From Trinickia mobilis (GTDB lineage: Bacteria > Pseudomonadota > Gammaproteobacteria > Burkholderiales > Burkholderiaceae), in assembly GCF_017315705.1 (NCBI RefSeq), contig NZ_JAFLRF010000010.1, positions 158,780-222,779 on the forward strand: a stretch of DNA of 64,000 bases. Direction: 5' to 3'. How positions within the stretch are numbered: the first letter of the stretch is position 1; each line of letters begins with the position of its first letter. The notes beneath the pieces are model-generated. The model saw only the letters and a list, made by a program, of their open reading frames with translations. It made no database searches and was not told the DNA's origin. Shown here piece by piece: positions 9,793-18,228 of the stretch. A program made the translations under genes and the position numbers.

Positions 9793-11244
9793 ATGCACCA
9801 GGTTTCGATGCTGATCGACGGCGAGCATGTCCGGGCGAGCAACGGCGCGACGTTCGAGCGCCGCAATCCGCTCGACGGCGAGACCGCGTCGCGCGCCCCC
9901 GCTGCAACGCTCGACGACGCGCGCCGCGCCGTACACGCGGCTTCGAATGCATTCCCGGGCTGGGCAGCGATGGGTCCGACCGAGCGCCGCCACCTGCTGA
10001 CACGTGCCGCCGGCGCGCTCGAAGGCAAAGCCGACGCGTTCGCCGCAGCGATGGCCGCCGAGACCGGTGCATCGCGCATCTGGGCCGATTTCAACGTGCG
10101 TCTGGCGGCCGAGGGCTTGCGCGAGGCCGCGGCGCTGACGACGCAAATCGCGGGCGAAGTGATTCCGTCGGATGTGCCCGGCAGCCTCGCAATGGCCGTG
10201 CGCCTGCCCGCGGGCGTCGTGCTCGGCATCGCGCCCTGGAACGCGCCGGTGATCCTCGCGGTGCGCGCGCTCGCGCTGCCGCTTGCGTGCGGCAATACGG
10301 CCGTGCTCAAGGGCTCGGAGTTGTGCCCGGCCACGCATGGGCTGGTCGCCGAGGCATTGAACGAAGCGGGGCTGCCGAAGGGCGTCGTCAACTTCATCAC
10401 GAATGCGCCGGACGACGCCGGCGCGGTCGTCGAAGCGCTGATCGCCGAGCGCGCGGTGCGGCGCGTGAACTTCACCGGCTCGACGCGCGTCGGCAAGATC
10501 ATCGCCGCGGGTTGTGCGAAGCATCTGAAGCCGGCCGTGCTGGAGCTGGGCGGCAAGGCGCCGTTCATCGTGCTCGACGACGCGGACCTCGACGCGGCGG
10601 TCAACGCGTGCGCGTTCGGCGCGTTCGCGAATTCCGGTCAGATCTGCATGTCGACGGAACGCATCATCGTCGCGGAGGCAATCGCCGATGCGTTCGTCGA
10701 GCGGCTCGCGGCCAAGGCGCGAGCTTTGCCGCTCGGCGATCCGCGCAAGGGAGCCGTTGTGCTCGGCTCGGTAGTCGACATGACGACGGTCGCGCGCTGC
10801 AACGCGCTGATCGACGACGCGCTCGCCGCAGGCGCGCGGCTCGTCTGCGGCGGCAAGGCCGACAGCACGCTGATGCCGGCGACGCTGCTCGATCGCGTCA
10901 CACCGGCCATGCGCATCTACGCGGAGGAGTCGTTCGGCCCGGTGAAGCCGATCGTGCGCGTGCGCGACGACGACGAGGCCGTCGCCTGCGCGAACGACAA
11001 CGAATACGGGCTGTCGTCGGCGGTCTTCAGCCGCGACATCGCACGCGCGATGCAGCTTGCGAAGCGCATTGAATCGGGCATTTTCCACATCAACGGGCCG
11101 ACCGTCCACGACGAAGCGCAGATGCCGTTCGGCGGTGTCAAGTCGAGCGGCTTCGGGCATTTCGGCGGTATGGCCGGGGTGGCCGAATTCACCGATCTGC
11201 GCTGGATGACGGTGCAGACCACGCCGCGCCAGTATCCGTTCTGA
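9793..11244 (+). CDS. Aldehyde dehydrogenase, probable benzaldehyde (aromatic aldehyde) type
   Basis: 483-residue NAD(P)+-dependent aldehyde dehydrogenase. Catalytic Cys285 lies in NSGQICMSTE and general base Glu251 in VLELGGKAPF; the cofactor loop FTGSTRVGK and the proton-relay region APWNAPVI are present. The ATG at 9793 has GGAG nine bases upstream. It resembles the vanillin/salicylaldehyde/benzaldehyde dehydrogenase group. Directly downstream of benzoylformate decarboxylase it most likely oxidises benzaldehyde to benzoate. The exact aldehyde is inferred from the neighbour. Confidence 0.87.
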   Translation: MHQVSMLIDGEHVRASNGATFERRNPLDGETASRAPAATLDDARRAVHAASNAFPGWAAMGPTERRHLLTRAAGALEGKADAFAAAMAAETGASRIWADFNVRLAAEGLREAAALTTQIAGEVIPSDVPGSLAMAVRLPAGVVLGIAPWNAPVILAVRALALPLACGNTAVLKGSELCPATHGLVAEALNEAGLPKGVVNFITNAPDDAGAVVEALIAERAVRRVNFTGSTRVGKIIAAGCAKHLKPAVLELGGKAPFIVLDDADLDAAVNACAFGAFANSGQICMSTERIIVAEAIADAFVERLAAKARALPLGDPRKGAVVLGSVVDMTTVARCNALIDDALAAGARLVCGGKADSTLMPATLLDRVTPAMRIYAEESFGPVKPIVRVRDDDEAVACANDNEYGLSSAVFSRDIARAMQLAKRIESGIFHINGPTVHDEAQMPFGGVKSSGFGHFGGMAGVAEFTDLRWMTVQTTPRQYPF

Positions 11245-11262
11245 GCGAGCGTGCCCGTGCAA

Positions 11263-12542
11263 ATGGACAGGCTGAGGGCAGGCACTGCTCGCGGCGCTGT
11301 CGATCGTGCTGGACGGATTCGACGGCCAGTTGATCGGCTTTGCGATTCCCGTCCTCATCAAGGAGTGGGGCATCACGCGCAACGCGTTTGCGCCCGCGGT
11401 GGCGGCCGGGCTGATCGGCATGGGCATCGGCAGCGCGCTCGGCGGTGTCTGCGCGGACCGCTTCGGGCGGCGCTGGGCGATCCTCCTGAGCGTATTGACG
11501 TTCGGCGCGGCAACCTGCGCGATCGGCCTGGCCAATAACGTGGCGACGATCGCCGTGCTGCGCTTCATCGCCGGACTCGGCGTCGGCGGCGCGCTGCCGG
11601 CGGCGACCACGATGACCGCCGAATTCACGCCGGCGCGGCGGCGGACGCTGGCCGTCACTGCGACCATCCATCGTGTGCGTGCCGCTCGGCGGCATGCTGG
11701 CCGGGTTGTTCTCGAGCCAAGTACTCGCGCATCACGGCTGGCGCGCGCTGTTCTTCATCGGCGGGACGCTGCCGCTCGGCATGGCCGTGCTGCTGTTCGC
11801 CGCGCTGCCCGAATCGCCGCGCTTTCTCGCGCGCGTGCCGGCTCGCTGGGGCGAACTGCGCGCGCTACTCGCGCGCATGTCGCGGCCGGCGCAGACGAAC
11901 ATCCCCTTCGCGGACGCGAACGAGCAGAAGGCCGAGGCGCGCGCCGGATTCGGCGCGTTGTTCGAGCCGGGACGCCGCCGGGATACGCTCGCGATCTGGT
12001 GCGCGTTCTTCATGTGCCTGCTGGCGGTCTATAGCGCGTTCAGCTGGCTGCCGACGATGCTGGCCTCCGAGGGACTCGCCGTTTCGGTCGCGGGCACGGG
12101 GCTGATTGCCTATAACCTAGGCGGCGTGCTCGGCGCTTTGTGCTGCGCGCTGGCGATCACGCGCTTCGGTTCGCGCTGGCCGCTCTTGCTCTGCGCGGCG
12201 GGCGGCGCGGCGACGGCGTTCATGCTGCGCGAAGTGAATGCGGCGGAGCATACAGGCTGGCTCGTGCTGGGCCTCGGTCTGCACGGCTTGTTCGTGAATG
12301 CAGTGCAGTCGACGATGTACGCGCTGTGCACGTTCGTCTACCCGACGCTCGTGCGGGCGACAGGGACGGCGGCCGCGCTCGCATTTGGGCGGCTCGGCGC
12401 GATTCTCGGTGCGTTTGCGGGAGCGATGGTGATCACGGCGGGCGGCGCGCCGCTGTATTTGGGGATGCTTGGCGTGGCGATGTGTCTGGTTTGCGTGGCG
12501 CTGATGGTGGTCAAGCGGCACATTGCGCCGTTGCAGGGGTAG
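11263..12542 (+). pseudogene. MFS transporter (aromatic acid:H+ symporter type), frameshifted
   Basis: The protein is split over three frames. MDRLRAG starts at 11263 in one frame, a second frame carries LLAALSIVLDGFDGQL through the first MFS half (ADRFGRRW, FIAGLGVGGALPAATTM), and the third runs from VCVPLGGMLAGLF near 11676 to the stop at 12542. At the second break the DNA reads CCATCCAT; removing one CCAT joins TLAVTATI directly to VCVPLGG, so a 4-bp tandem duplication explains it. The first break, near 11270-11290, also needs a frame change and the N-terminus looks shortened. In the AAHS family such proteins take up benzoate-like acids, which fits the upstream decarboxylase and dehydrogenase genes. 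Sequencing error cannot be excluded for either break. Confidence 0.75.
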
Positions 12543-12658
12543 AAGATGAGTGTCCGCATGGGCGTGACACTTGCGCTCGCGCGGTTTCGGCGTTCGATGC
12601 CCCTGCGGGCACCGAAGCGACTCGGACGAACACCGCAGAAATTTGCCGCATAAAGCAA

Positions 12659-12690
12659 AAAGCCCTCGACATTTGCCGAGGGCTTTTTTT
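12659..12690. terminator. Bidirectional intrinsic terminator
   Basis: AGCCCTCG and CGAGGGCT form an 8-bp stem around an 8-base loop, with T7 on the plus side and a run of A on the other. It can end the mdlC-aldehyde dehydrogenase-MFS unit on the plus strand and the tRNA-Val transcript on the minus strand. Confidence 0.85.
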
Positions 12691-12715
12691 CTTCGGTGTC
12701 GGGCACCAGGAATTC

Positions 12716-12790
12716 TGGTGGGTAGTACTGGGATCGAACCAGTGACCCCTGCCGTGTGAAGGCAGTGCTCTACCGCTGAGCTAACCACCC
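12716..12790 (-). tRNA. tRNA-Val (anticodon CAC)
   Basis: 75 nt including an encoded CCA. On the minus strand it begins GGGTGGTTAGCTCAGCGG; the anticodon stem CTGCC/GGCAG encloses TTCACAC, giving anticodon CAC for GUG. The T-arm is CTGG-TTCGATC-CCAG and the acceptor stem is GGGTGGT/ACTACCC. It lies 48 bp downstream of dnaQ on the same strand and may be cut from that transcript. Confidence 0.95.
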
Positions 12791-12838
12791 GAAGAGCGTC
12801 GAATTATGTCAGAGCTTCGCGGGATCGTAAAGCACTTT

Positions 12839-13597
12839 CTAAGCGGCTTGCGTGTCGGCGGCTTTGGCAGCGTCGGCCGGCTCCGCCGGGGCTGGTTCGC
12901 GCCGCCATACGCTCGTGCCTTTGATCGCCTTGTCGAGATCGTCGAGCACCGCCTGATGCGCCGACAGCTCGTCTTCGCCGGCAGTGAGCACCGGCAGCGC
13001 CAGCGATTCGAGCGCGACGCGCGGACCGGCCTCGCCGCCTTCCGCCGCCGCCTCGCCGAGCATATCGATGACGAGGCTCTCCTGGCCGCGCGTCATCGCC
13101 AGATACACTTCCGCAAGCAGCTCGGAGTCGAGCAGCGCGCCGTGCAGCGTCCGGTGGGCGTTGCTGATGCCGAAGCGGTCGCACAGCGCGTCGAGCGAAT
13201 TGCGCTTGCCCGGGAACATCGACTTCGCACGCACGAGCGTATCGATCACGTCGCCGCACGTCTGAGTGAACGGCTGCAGACCGAGCAACGCAAACTCGGC
13301 ATCGAGAAAGCCAAGGTCGAACGGCGCGTTGTGAATGATGAGCTCGGCGTCTCCGAGGAAATCGCGCAGTTGATCGACGATCTCGGCGAACTTGGGCTTG
13401 TCGCTCAGGAATTCGGTCGTCAGCCCGTGGACCGCAAGCGCGCCCGGGTCGCTGTCGCGTTCCGGGTTGACGTAGAAGTGCAGATTGTTGCCAGTCAGCC
13501 GGCGGTTCACGATTTCGACGCCGCCGATTTCGATGATGCGGTCGCCCGTGCGCGCATTGAGGCCGGTGGTTTCAGTGTCGAGAACGATTTGGCGCAT
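12839..13597 (-). CDS. dnaQ: DNA polymerase III epsilon subunit, 3'-5' proofreading exonuclease
   Basis: 252-residue proofreading subunit of the replicative polymerase. All exonuclease motifs are present: ExoI DTETTG at residues 7-12, ExoII HNAPFDLGFLD and ExoIII HRTLHGALLDS. The catalytic core covers roughly residues 1-180. The Ala/Pro/Glu-rich C-terminal tail would carry the clamp and polymerase contacts. It follows rnhA on the minus strand by 30 bp; the rnhA-dnaQ order is the common one, though in enterobacteria the two genes are divergent. Confidence 0.95.
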   Translation of the reverse strand: MRQIVLDTETTGLNARTGDRIIEIGGVEIVNRRLTGNNLHFYVNPERDSDPGALAVHGLTTEFLSDKPKFAEIVDQLRDFLGDAELIIHNAPFDLGFLDAEFALLGLQPFTQTCGDVIDTLVRAKSMFPGKRNSLDALCDRFGISNAHRTLHGALLDSELLAEVYLAMTRGQESLVIDMLGEAAAEGGEAGPRVALESLALPVLTAGEDELSAHQAVLDDLDKAIKGTSVWRREPAPAEPADAAKAADTQAA

Positions 13598-13627
13598 GGT
13601 GTCGGATAGCTTGATTCGTCAGTCGAG

Positions 13628-14095
13628 TTAAGGAAGGGCGGTGCGCGCTCGGCTTTCGGCGAGCGCGGCCACGCCGCGGTTCGCGAGCGCGTCGGCGCGC
13701 TCGTTCTCGGGGTGTCCCGCGTGGCCCTTGACCCAGCGCCATTCGATCTCATGCTGAGCGACGAGCGCGTCGAGCCGCTTCCACAAATCGGCGTTCTTCA
13801 CCGGGGTCTTCGCTGCGGTCATCCAGTTCTTTTTCTTCCAGCCGTGAATCCACTCACTGATGCCTTTTTGCACGTATTGCGAATCGGTATGCACGATCGC
13901 CTTGCAGGGGCGCTTCAGCGCTTCGAGGGCGGCGATCACCGCCATCAGTTCCATCCGGTTGTTCGTCGTCGACGCTTCGCCGCCGAAGAGTTCCTTTTCC
14001 TGCGTGCCGTAGCGCAACAACGCGCCCCAGCCGCCGGGGCCGGGGTTGCCCTTGCAGGCGCCGTCCGTGAAGATTTCGATGAGCTCAGATGTCAT
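13628..14095 (-). CDS. rnhA: Ribonuclease HI
   Basis: 155 residues, the same as E. coli RNase HI. It cuts the RNA strand of RNA-DNA hybrids and helps remove R-loops and primers. The four acidic active-site residues are visible: Asp in [15 protein letters not shown], Glu in NNRMELMA, Asp in VHTDSQYV and Asp in NERADALA. Its start overlaps the end of the upstream methyltransferase gene by 11 bp, so the two are translationally linked, and dnaQ follows. Confidence 0.96.
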   Translation of the reverse strand: MTSELIEIFTDGACKGNPGPGGWGALLRYGTQEKELFGGEASTTNNRMELMAVIAALEALKRPCKAIVHTDSQYVQKGISEWIHGWKKKNWMTAAKTPVKNADLWKRLDALVAQHEIEWRWVKGHAGHPENERADALANRGVAALAESRARTALP

Positions 14096-14930
14096 ATTTC
14101 CGGGTGGTATGGGTTTTCTGGGTGGCCGCGGGCGTGAGGCCGGGAGCCAAGACCGGCTTTTTCACCTTCATCGCGCCGACGAGGCGCATGCCGCGCACGC
14201 GCTTGATCGCCGTGACCATGTAGGACGCGCCGAAGATCGGCCACCAGCGGTCGCCGGCTGCTTCCATGAACGCATAGCGCGCGAACCATTTATCGGTGGC
14301 GAGGGGCGGACGATAGCAGCCGAAGCGTCCGCGTTCAAGTTCGAAGCCGAGCAGCTTGATCCAGTCCTTGAGCCGCGTGAACGCGATCAGGTCGTGCGCG
14401 GCGGGCACGAAAGGACGCCCCGCCATCTTGCCGAACGATTGCCGCGCGCCCCACAGGCTCAGCGAATTGAAGCCGAGGATGATCAGTTGGCCTTCGGGCA
14501 TCAGCACGCGCTCGGCTTCGCGCAGAAGGCGGTGCGGATCGCTCGTGAATTCGAGCGTGTGCGGCATCACGATGAGATCGACGCTCTGCGCTTCGAACGG
14601 CAGATCGAGCAGGTCGCACCAGACGGTCGTGCGGCCGTCGGGTGCGTGACGGTCGCTGGGCGTGGCCGATTCGCCGCAGCCGGCAAGCGAGTTCGCGCGC
14701 GGGTATTCGTACGGGGCGCTGGCGCCGCTGGCTGCGTCGAGGACCAGGCCGCGGCACGGCATCCGGTTCTCGCGCAGTGCGTCGAGCTGGGGTAGGCCGA
14801 GCTGCAGCGCGTGATAACCGAAAACGTTGGACACGACCCGATCCAACTGCGCCTGCTCCCATGCGAGCACGTAGCGTCCGGGCGGCGAATCGGTCCAGGC
14901 GGGCCAGTCTATAATCGATCGATCAGGCAT
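14085..14930 (-). CDS. SAM-dependent methyltransferase, class I
   Basis: 281-residue protein with a class I methyltransferase core: [15 protein letters not shown] matches motif I in a weakened form (normally a glycine-rich LDxGxG), then [20 protein letters not shown] and [19 protein letters not shown]. The [18 protein letters not shown] segment places it with the methyltransferase genes commonly found next to gloB and rnhA in proteobacteria. The start at 14930 leaves only 19 bp to the divergent gloB start; a frame extension to 14993 would overlap gloB. The substrate is unknown. Confidence 0.85.
   Translation of the reverse strand: MPDRSIIDWPAWTDSPPGRYVLAWEQAQLDRVVSNVFGYHALQLGLPQLDALRENRMPCRGLVLDAASGASAPYEYPRANSLAGCGESATPSDRHAPDGRTTVWCDLLDLPFEAQSVDLIVMPHTLEFTSDPHRLLREAERVLMPEGQLIILGFNSLSLWGARQSFGKMAGRPFVPAAHDLIAFTRLKDWIKLLGFELERGRFGCYRPPLATDKWFARYAFMEAAGDRWWPIFGASYMVTAIKRVRGMRLVGAMKVKKPVLAPGLTPAATQKTHTTRKYDI
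14910..14915 (+). promoter_or_regulatory. -10 element for gloB
   Basis: A perfect TATAAT lies 35 bp before the gloB ATG, inside the 5' end of the divergent methyltransferase gene. No good -35 hexamer is seen at 16-18 bp. A start near 14922 would give a short leader containing the GGAGG at 14933. Confidence 0.5.
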
Positions 14931-14949
14931 ATGGAGGATGGCGTCGCCT

Positions 14950-15753
14950 ATGAAATCGCTGGAATACGTGCCGGTGCCGGCATTTGAAGACAACTATATC
15001 TGGCTCGTTTCCGACGGGTGCGACGCGTTTGCCGTCGACCCGGGGGAGGCCGCTCCGGTCCGCGCGTATCTGGCGAAGCGGGGGTGGCGGCTGACCGCTA
15101 TTTTACTCACGCACCACCATCAGGACCACGTCGGCGGAGTGGCCGAGTTGCTGAGGACTCAGCCCGCATCGCATCCTTTGGCCGTGTACGGTCCGGCCGA
15201 CGAGGCGATCGACCGCCTGACCCAACGCTTGCGCGGCGGCGACCGCGTGCAGATCGCGTCGCCTGCCGCCGAATTCACGGTGCTCGACGTCCCGGGCCAC
15301 ACGAGCGGCCACATCGCCTACTTTCAGGCTGCCGATCCGCGCGGCACGCCGCACGTGTTCTGCGGCGACACGCTGTTCGCCTGCGGCTGCGGGCGTCTCT
15401 TCGAGGGCACGCCGCGCCAGATGCTCGCGTCGCTCGATGCCCTCGCCGCATTGCCGGGCGCGACCGAAGTGCATTGTGCGCACGAGTACACACTGTCGAA
15501 CATCAAGTTCGCGCTCGCTTGCGAACCGGGCAATGCCGACTTGCATGCCTGGCATGAAGAAGCGCACGCACGCCGCGCGCGCAACGAGCCGACCTTGCCG
15601 ACCACGATCGCGCATGAGCGCGCCGTGAACCCGTTCCTGCGCGCGGACGTGGCCGCAGTCCAGCACACGCTTGCCGAGCAATTGCACGAAACGGTGCCGG
15701 ATCGGCTGACCTCGTTCACGCTGATGCGCGAGTGGAAAAATCGATTCCGCTGA
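14950..15753 (+). CDS. gloB: Hydroxyacylglutathione hydrolase (glyoxalase II)
   Basis: 267-residue metallo-beta-lactamase-fold enzyme that hydrolyses S-lactoylglutathione to lactate and glutathione, the second step of methylglyoxal detoxification. The metal motif THHHQDH is present (near 15110), with further ligands in VPGHTSGH, CGDTLF and AHEYTLSN. The start at 14950 (MKSLEYVPVPAFEDNYIW) has GGAGG 12 bases upstream; the ATG at 14938 is too close to that site. The C-terminal HAGH-type domain (RAVNPFLR) is complete. Confidence 0.95.
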   Translation: MKSLEYVPVPAFEDNYIWLVSDGCDAFAVDPGEAAPVRAYLAKRGWRLTAILLTHHHQDHVGGVAELLRTQPASHPLAVYGPADEAIDRLTQRLRGGDRVQIASPAAEFTVLDVPGHTSGHIAYFQAADPRGTPHVFCGDTLFACGCGRLFEGTPRQMLASLDALAALPGATEVHCAHEYTLSNIKFALACEPGNADLHAWHEEAHARRARNEPTLPTTIAHERAVNPFLRADVAAVQHTLAEQLHETVPDRLTSFTLMREWKNRFR

Positions 15754-15845
15754 GGAAATGAAGAATTGGGGGACAAGCTCATCTCAATACTAGAGAACGT
15801 GTGCCAACCCTCAGATTTCGAAGGTTTTTTTTCGCCTTTTTCTTA

Positions 15846-15874
15846 TTGACGCAGGAGGCACACTTTCGTACTAT
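15846..15874 (+). promoter_or_regulatory. Sigma-70 promoter for mltD
   Basis: TTGACG, a 17-bp spacer and TACTAT match the sigma-70 consensus well. Transcription would start near 15881, about 33 bases before the mltD ATG. Confidence 0.65.
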
Positions 15875-15913
15875 CGCCTGCAATTTCCAGCCTTTTGGAA
15901 TCCGAGACGTTCC

Positions 15914-17584
15914 ATGCGATTCATTTCCAGCGCGCTATTGGTCCTGACGCTCGCCGCGTGCGCGAGCCAAGGCCCGATAGCGTCCAATCCAGCTGCAGCT
16001 TCTGATCCGCAAGCCGTATCCGATACCCTCCGCAAGACCGCCGCCGCCAACGAAACCATCGATGTCGACAACAGCTCGGTTGATCAACTGGAGAGTCAAG
16101 ACGCTGATCTTTGGGGCCGCATACGCCGTGGTTTTCAGATTCCCGACCTGCAAAGCGATCTCGTCGACATGCAGGCCAACTGGTATGCGCAGCGCCCGGA
16201 CTACGTCCAGCGCATGACGGAGCGCTCGCAAAAGTACCTGTATCACATCGTCGAAGAGCTCGAGGCGCGGAACATGCCGACCGAGCTTGCCCTCTTGCCG
16301 TTCGTCGAATCCGCGTATAACCCGCAGGCGCTGTCGGTCGCGAAGGCGGCCGGGATGTGGCAGTTCGTGCCGGGTACCGGCAAGACCTACAAGCTCAAGC
16401 AGAACATGTGGCAGGACGAGCGCCGCGACGTGCTCGCGTCGACGAGCGCGGCGCTCGATTACTTGTCCCGTCTGCATGACATGTTCGGCGACTGGTATCT
16501 GGCGCTTGCCGCATACAACTGGGGCGAGGGCAATGTGCAGCGCGCGATCGCCCGCAACCAGGCGGCCGGCCTGCCGACCGACTATCAAAGCCTGCGCATG
16601 CCGAACGAGACGCGCAACTACGTGCCGAAGCTGCAGGCGATCAAGAACATCGTGATGAACCCGCGGCAGTATGGCCTGACGCTGCCGGACATCCCGAACC
16701 ACCCGTATTTCGTGACGGTCACGACGTCGCACGACATCGACGTGACGATGGCCGCGAAGCTCGCGAACATGACGACCGACGAGTTCCGCTCGCTCAATCC
16801 GTCGTTCTCGAAGCCGGTCATTCTCGGTGCGACCCAGCCGCAGATCCTGCTGCCGTTCGATAACGCCAGCGCGTTCGAGCGCAATCTGAAGTCGTACTCC
16901 GGCGCGCTGTCGTCGTGGACCACTTACACGGTGAACGAGCGCACGACGCCTGCGGCGCTCGCCGAGAAGATCGGCGTCGACGCGGACACGCTGATGTCGG
17001 TGAACAAGATTCCGGTGGGCATGCGCTTGAAGTCGGGTTCGACGCTCGTCGTGCCGCGCACCGATGATGACGACGAGGACATCAGCGCCGACGTCGCCGA
17101 AAGCGCAGTGCTCGCGATGGAGCCCGACGTCCCCGATACGCGCAAGATGCTCATCCGCGTTCGCCGCAACCAGCCGATGTCGGCGCTGGCGAGCCGTTAC
17201 GGCGTCTCCGTCGCGCAATTGAAGGGCTGGAACAAGACGAAGCGCGATGTTGTGATGCCGGGTCAGGTGATCGTTCTGCACGTGCCGGTCGGCAAGGCGA
17301 TGCCGGCCGAGCCCGGACCGCAGAAGATCGCCACGGCGATTCCGGCCGGCGGCCGCATCGAGAAGGTCGATGCGCGCGTTTCGGACGCGAAGAATAATTC
17401 GCGCTACGATAGCAAGAAGGGTCGGGGTCAGGCGACGGCCAAGGCCGTCAAGGTGGCCGATCCGGCCGGCAAGTCGAAGTCGTCGAAAGCCGGGGGTTCG
17501 CCGAGCTCGACCAACAAGGCGTCGAAGGCTGCAGCTAGCCGCCCGAAGACTGCGGCCGGGGCGCAGAAGCACAAGCCACAATAA
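15914..17584 (+). CDS. mltD: Membrane-bound lytic murein transglycosylase D with LysM domains
   Basis: 556-residue lipoprotein that cleaves peptidoglycan glycan strands, forming 1,6-anhydro-muropeptides. The signal peptide ends in the lipobox LAAC (Cys16). The SLT domain (about residues 105-235) has catalytic Glu132 in LPFVESAYNPQA and the family motif ALAAYNWGEGNV. Two LysM peptidoglycan-binding domains follow (about 335-382, beginning YTVNERTTPAALAEK, and 415-460, beginning IRVRRNQPMSAL). The last 90 residues are rich in Lys, Ala and Ser and look disordered. It follows gloB, as in E. coli and many Burkholderia. Confidence 0.94.
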   Translation: MRFISSALLVLTLAACASQGPIASNPAAASDPQAVSDTLRKTAAANETIDVDNSSVDQLESQDADLWGRIRRGFQIPDLQSDLVDMQANWYAQRPDYVQRMTERSQKYLYHIVEELEARNMPTELALLPFVESAYNPQALSVAKAAGMWQFVPGTGKTYKLKQNMWQDERRDVLASTSAALDYLSRLHDMFGDWYLALAAYNWGEGNVQRAIARNQAAGLPTDYQSLRMPNETRNYVPKLQAIKNIVMNPRQYGLTLPDIPNHPYFVTVTTSHDIDVTMAAKLANMTTDEFRSLNPSFSKPVILGATQPQILLPFDNASAFERNLKSYSGALSSWTTYTVNERTTPAALAEKIGVDADTLMSVNKIPVGMRLKSGSTLVVPRTDDDDEDISADVAESAVLAMEPDVPDTRKMLIRVRRNQPMSALASRYGVSVAQLKGWNKTKRDVVMPGQVIVLHVPVGKAMPAEPGPQKIATAIPAGGRIEKVDARVSDAKNNSRYDSKKGRGQATAKAVKVADPAGKSKSSKAGGSPSSTNKASKAAASRPKTAAGAQKHKPQ

Positions 17585-17664
17585 GCGGCTCCCACGAAGG
17601 TGACCCCATGCGCTGCGGGGGCAGCGCATGAAGTGCGCTCCGATCACCTCTCGTTCTTTTCAGG

Positions 17665-17695
17665 CGCCGTCACGTGTGTGACGGCGTTTTCGTTT
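17665..17695 (+). terminator. Intrinsic terminator after mltD
   Basis: CGCCGTCAC, a GTGT loop and GTGACGGCG give a perfect 9-bp stem followed by TTTTCGTTT. It lies 80 bp after the mltD stop and immediately before the 49-bp repeat array. Confidence 0.8.
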
Positions 17696-17804
17696 GTCGA
17701 CCCGAGTTAGCGCTTCAGCGGTTACTCGGGTCCCATGCAGAGCGGTCGACCCGAGTTAGCGCTTCAGCGGTTACTCGGGTCCCATGCAGAGCGGTCGACC
17801 CGAG
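17696..17804 (+). repeat. Dispersed 49-bp hairpin repeat, two full copies plus a partial one
   Basis: Two identical 49-bp units stand head to tail at 17696-17744 and 17745-17793, with an 11-bp start of a third at 17794-17804. Each begins GTCGACCCGAGTTAGCGC, has the loop TTCA and ends CCCATGCAGAGCG. GACCCGAGT and ACTCGGGTC form a 9-bp stem, and CGC-TTCA-GCG an inner stem. Related copies occur at 42984-43057 (inverted) and 54905-55003. All lie between genes. No spacer is inserted between units, so it is not a CRISPR array. Confidence 0.9.
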
Positions 17805-17939
17805 CATGACTCGCGGCGTTTGCGGGGATCTTCGGCGGGTGTACGATCGCCGCATTACAAGTTGCGCTTCGCGGAGCCCCGCCGCGCGGTGAGCCGCCTT
17901 GCGAGAGTCTGTCGCATGGCTTCCGTCACCATTTCGCGA

Positions 17940-17968
17940 TTGAGGGAAGGCCTATTTCCCGCTATAAT
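17940..17968 (+). promoter_or_regulatory. Sigma-70 promoter for carA
   Basis: TTGAGG, a 17-bp spacer and a perfect TATAAT. Transcription would begin near 17975, leaving a leader of about 250 bases before carA. Confidence 0.75.
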
Positions 17969-17974
17969 TTGAAA

Positions 17975-18228
17975 GTTTGCACTAATCAACCCGCACCCTA
18001 GCGCCTACCTTCCCCACACCGTTTATCCGCCGCATATCGCGTGATTTGGCGTGATTGGAGCGTGCTGCCGAGGCGTCCGTACGACGGACTGCATTGCGCC
18101 CTCCAACGTCAGCCGCGACAGCGAGCGGGCTCCTCGCACGCACATTTTTGCGATGGTCGCGATTCAAGCGAGAGCCCGCACGTCGGAGAGACAGGTCGGC
18201 AACAGGGTGTTCCCCCAAGGAGCCTCTC
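17975..18228 (+). other. Long untranslated leader of carA
   Basis: About 254 bases lie between the predicted start and the carA GTG. There is no supported ORF and no obvious terminator hairpin with a T-run. It contains short repeats (TGATTTGGCGTGATTGG) and several GC-rich self-complementary stretches. A leader this long is compatible with control of carbamoyl phosphate synthesis by pyrimidines or arginine, but no known element was recognised. Confidence 0.4.

Noticed and set aside
17696-17804. CRISPR-like direct repeats
   Set aside because: The units are immediately adjacent with no spacers, and there are no cas genes.
17674-17892. Short frame containing CRPELALQRLLGSHAE, and a similar one at 42795-43130 on the minus strand
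   Set aside because: The resemblance between the two comes from the 49-bp DNA repeat being read in frame; there is no ribosome binding site and no independent support.
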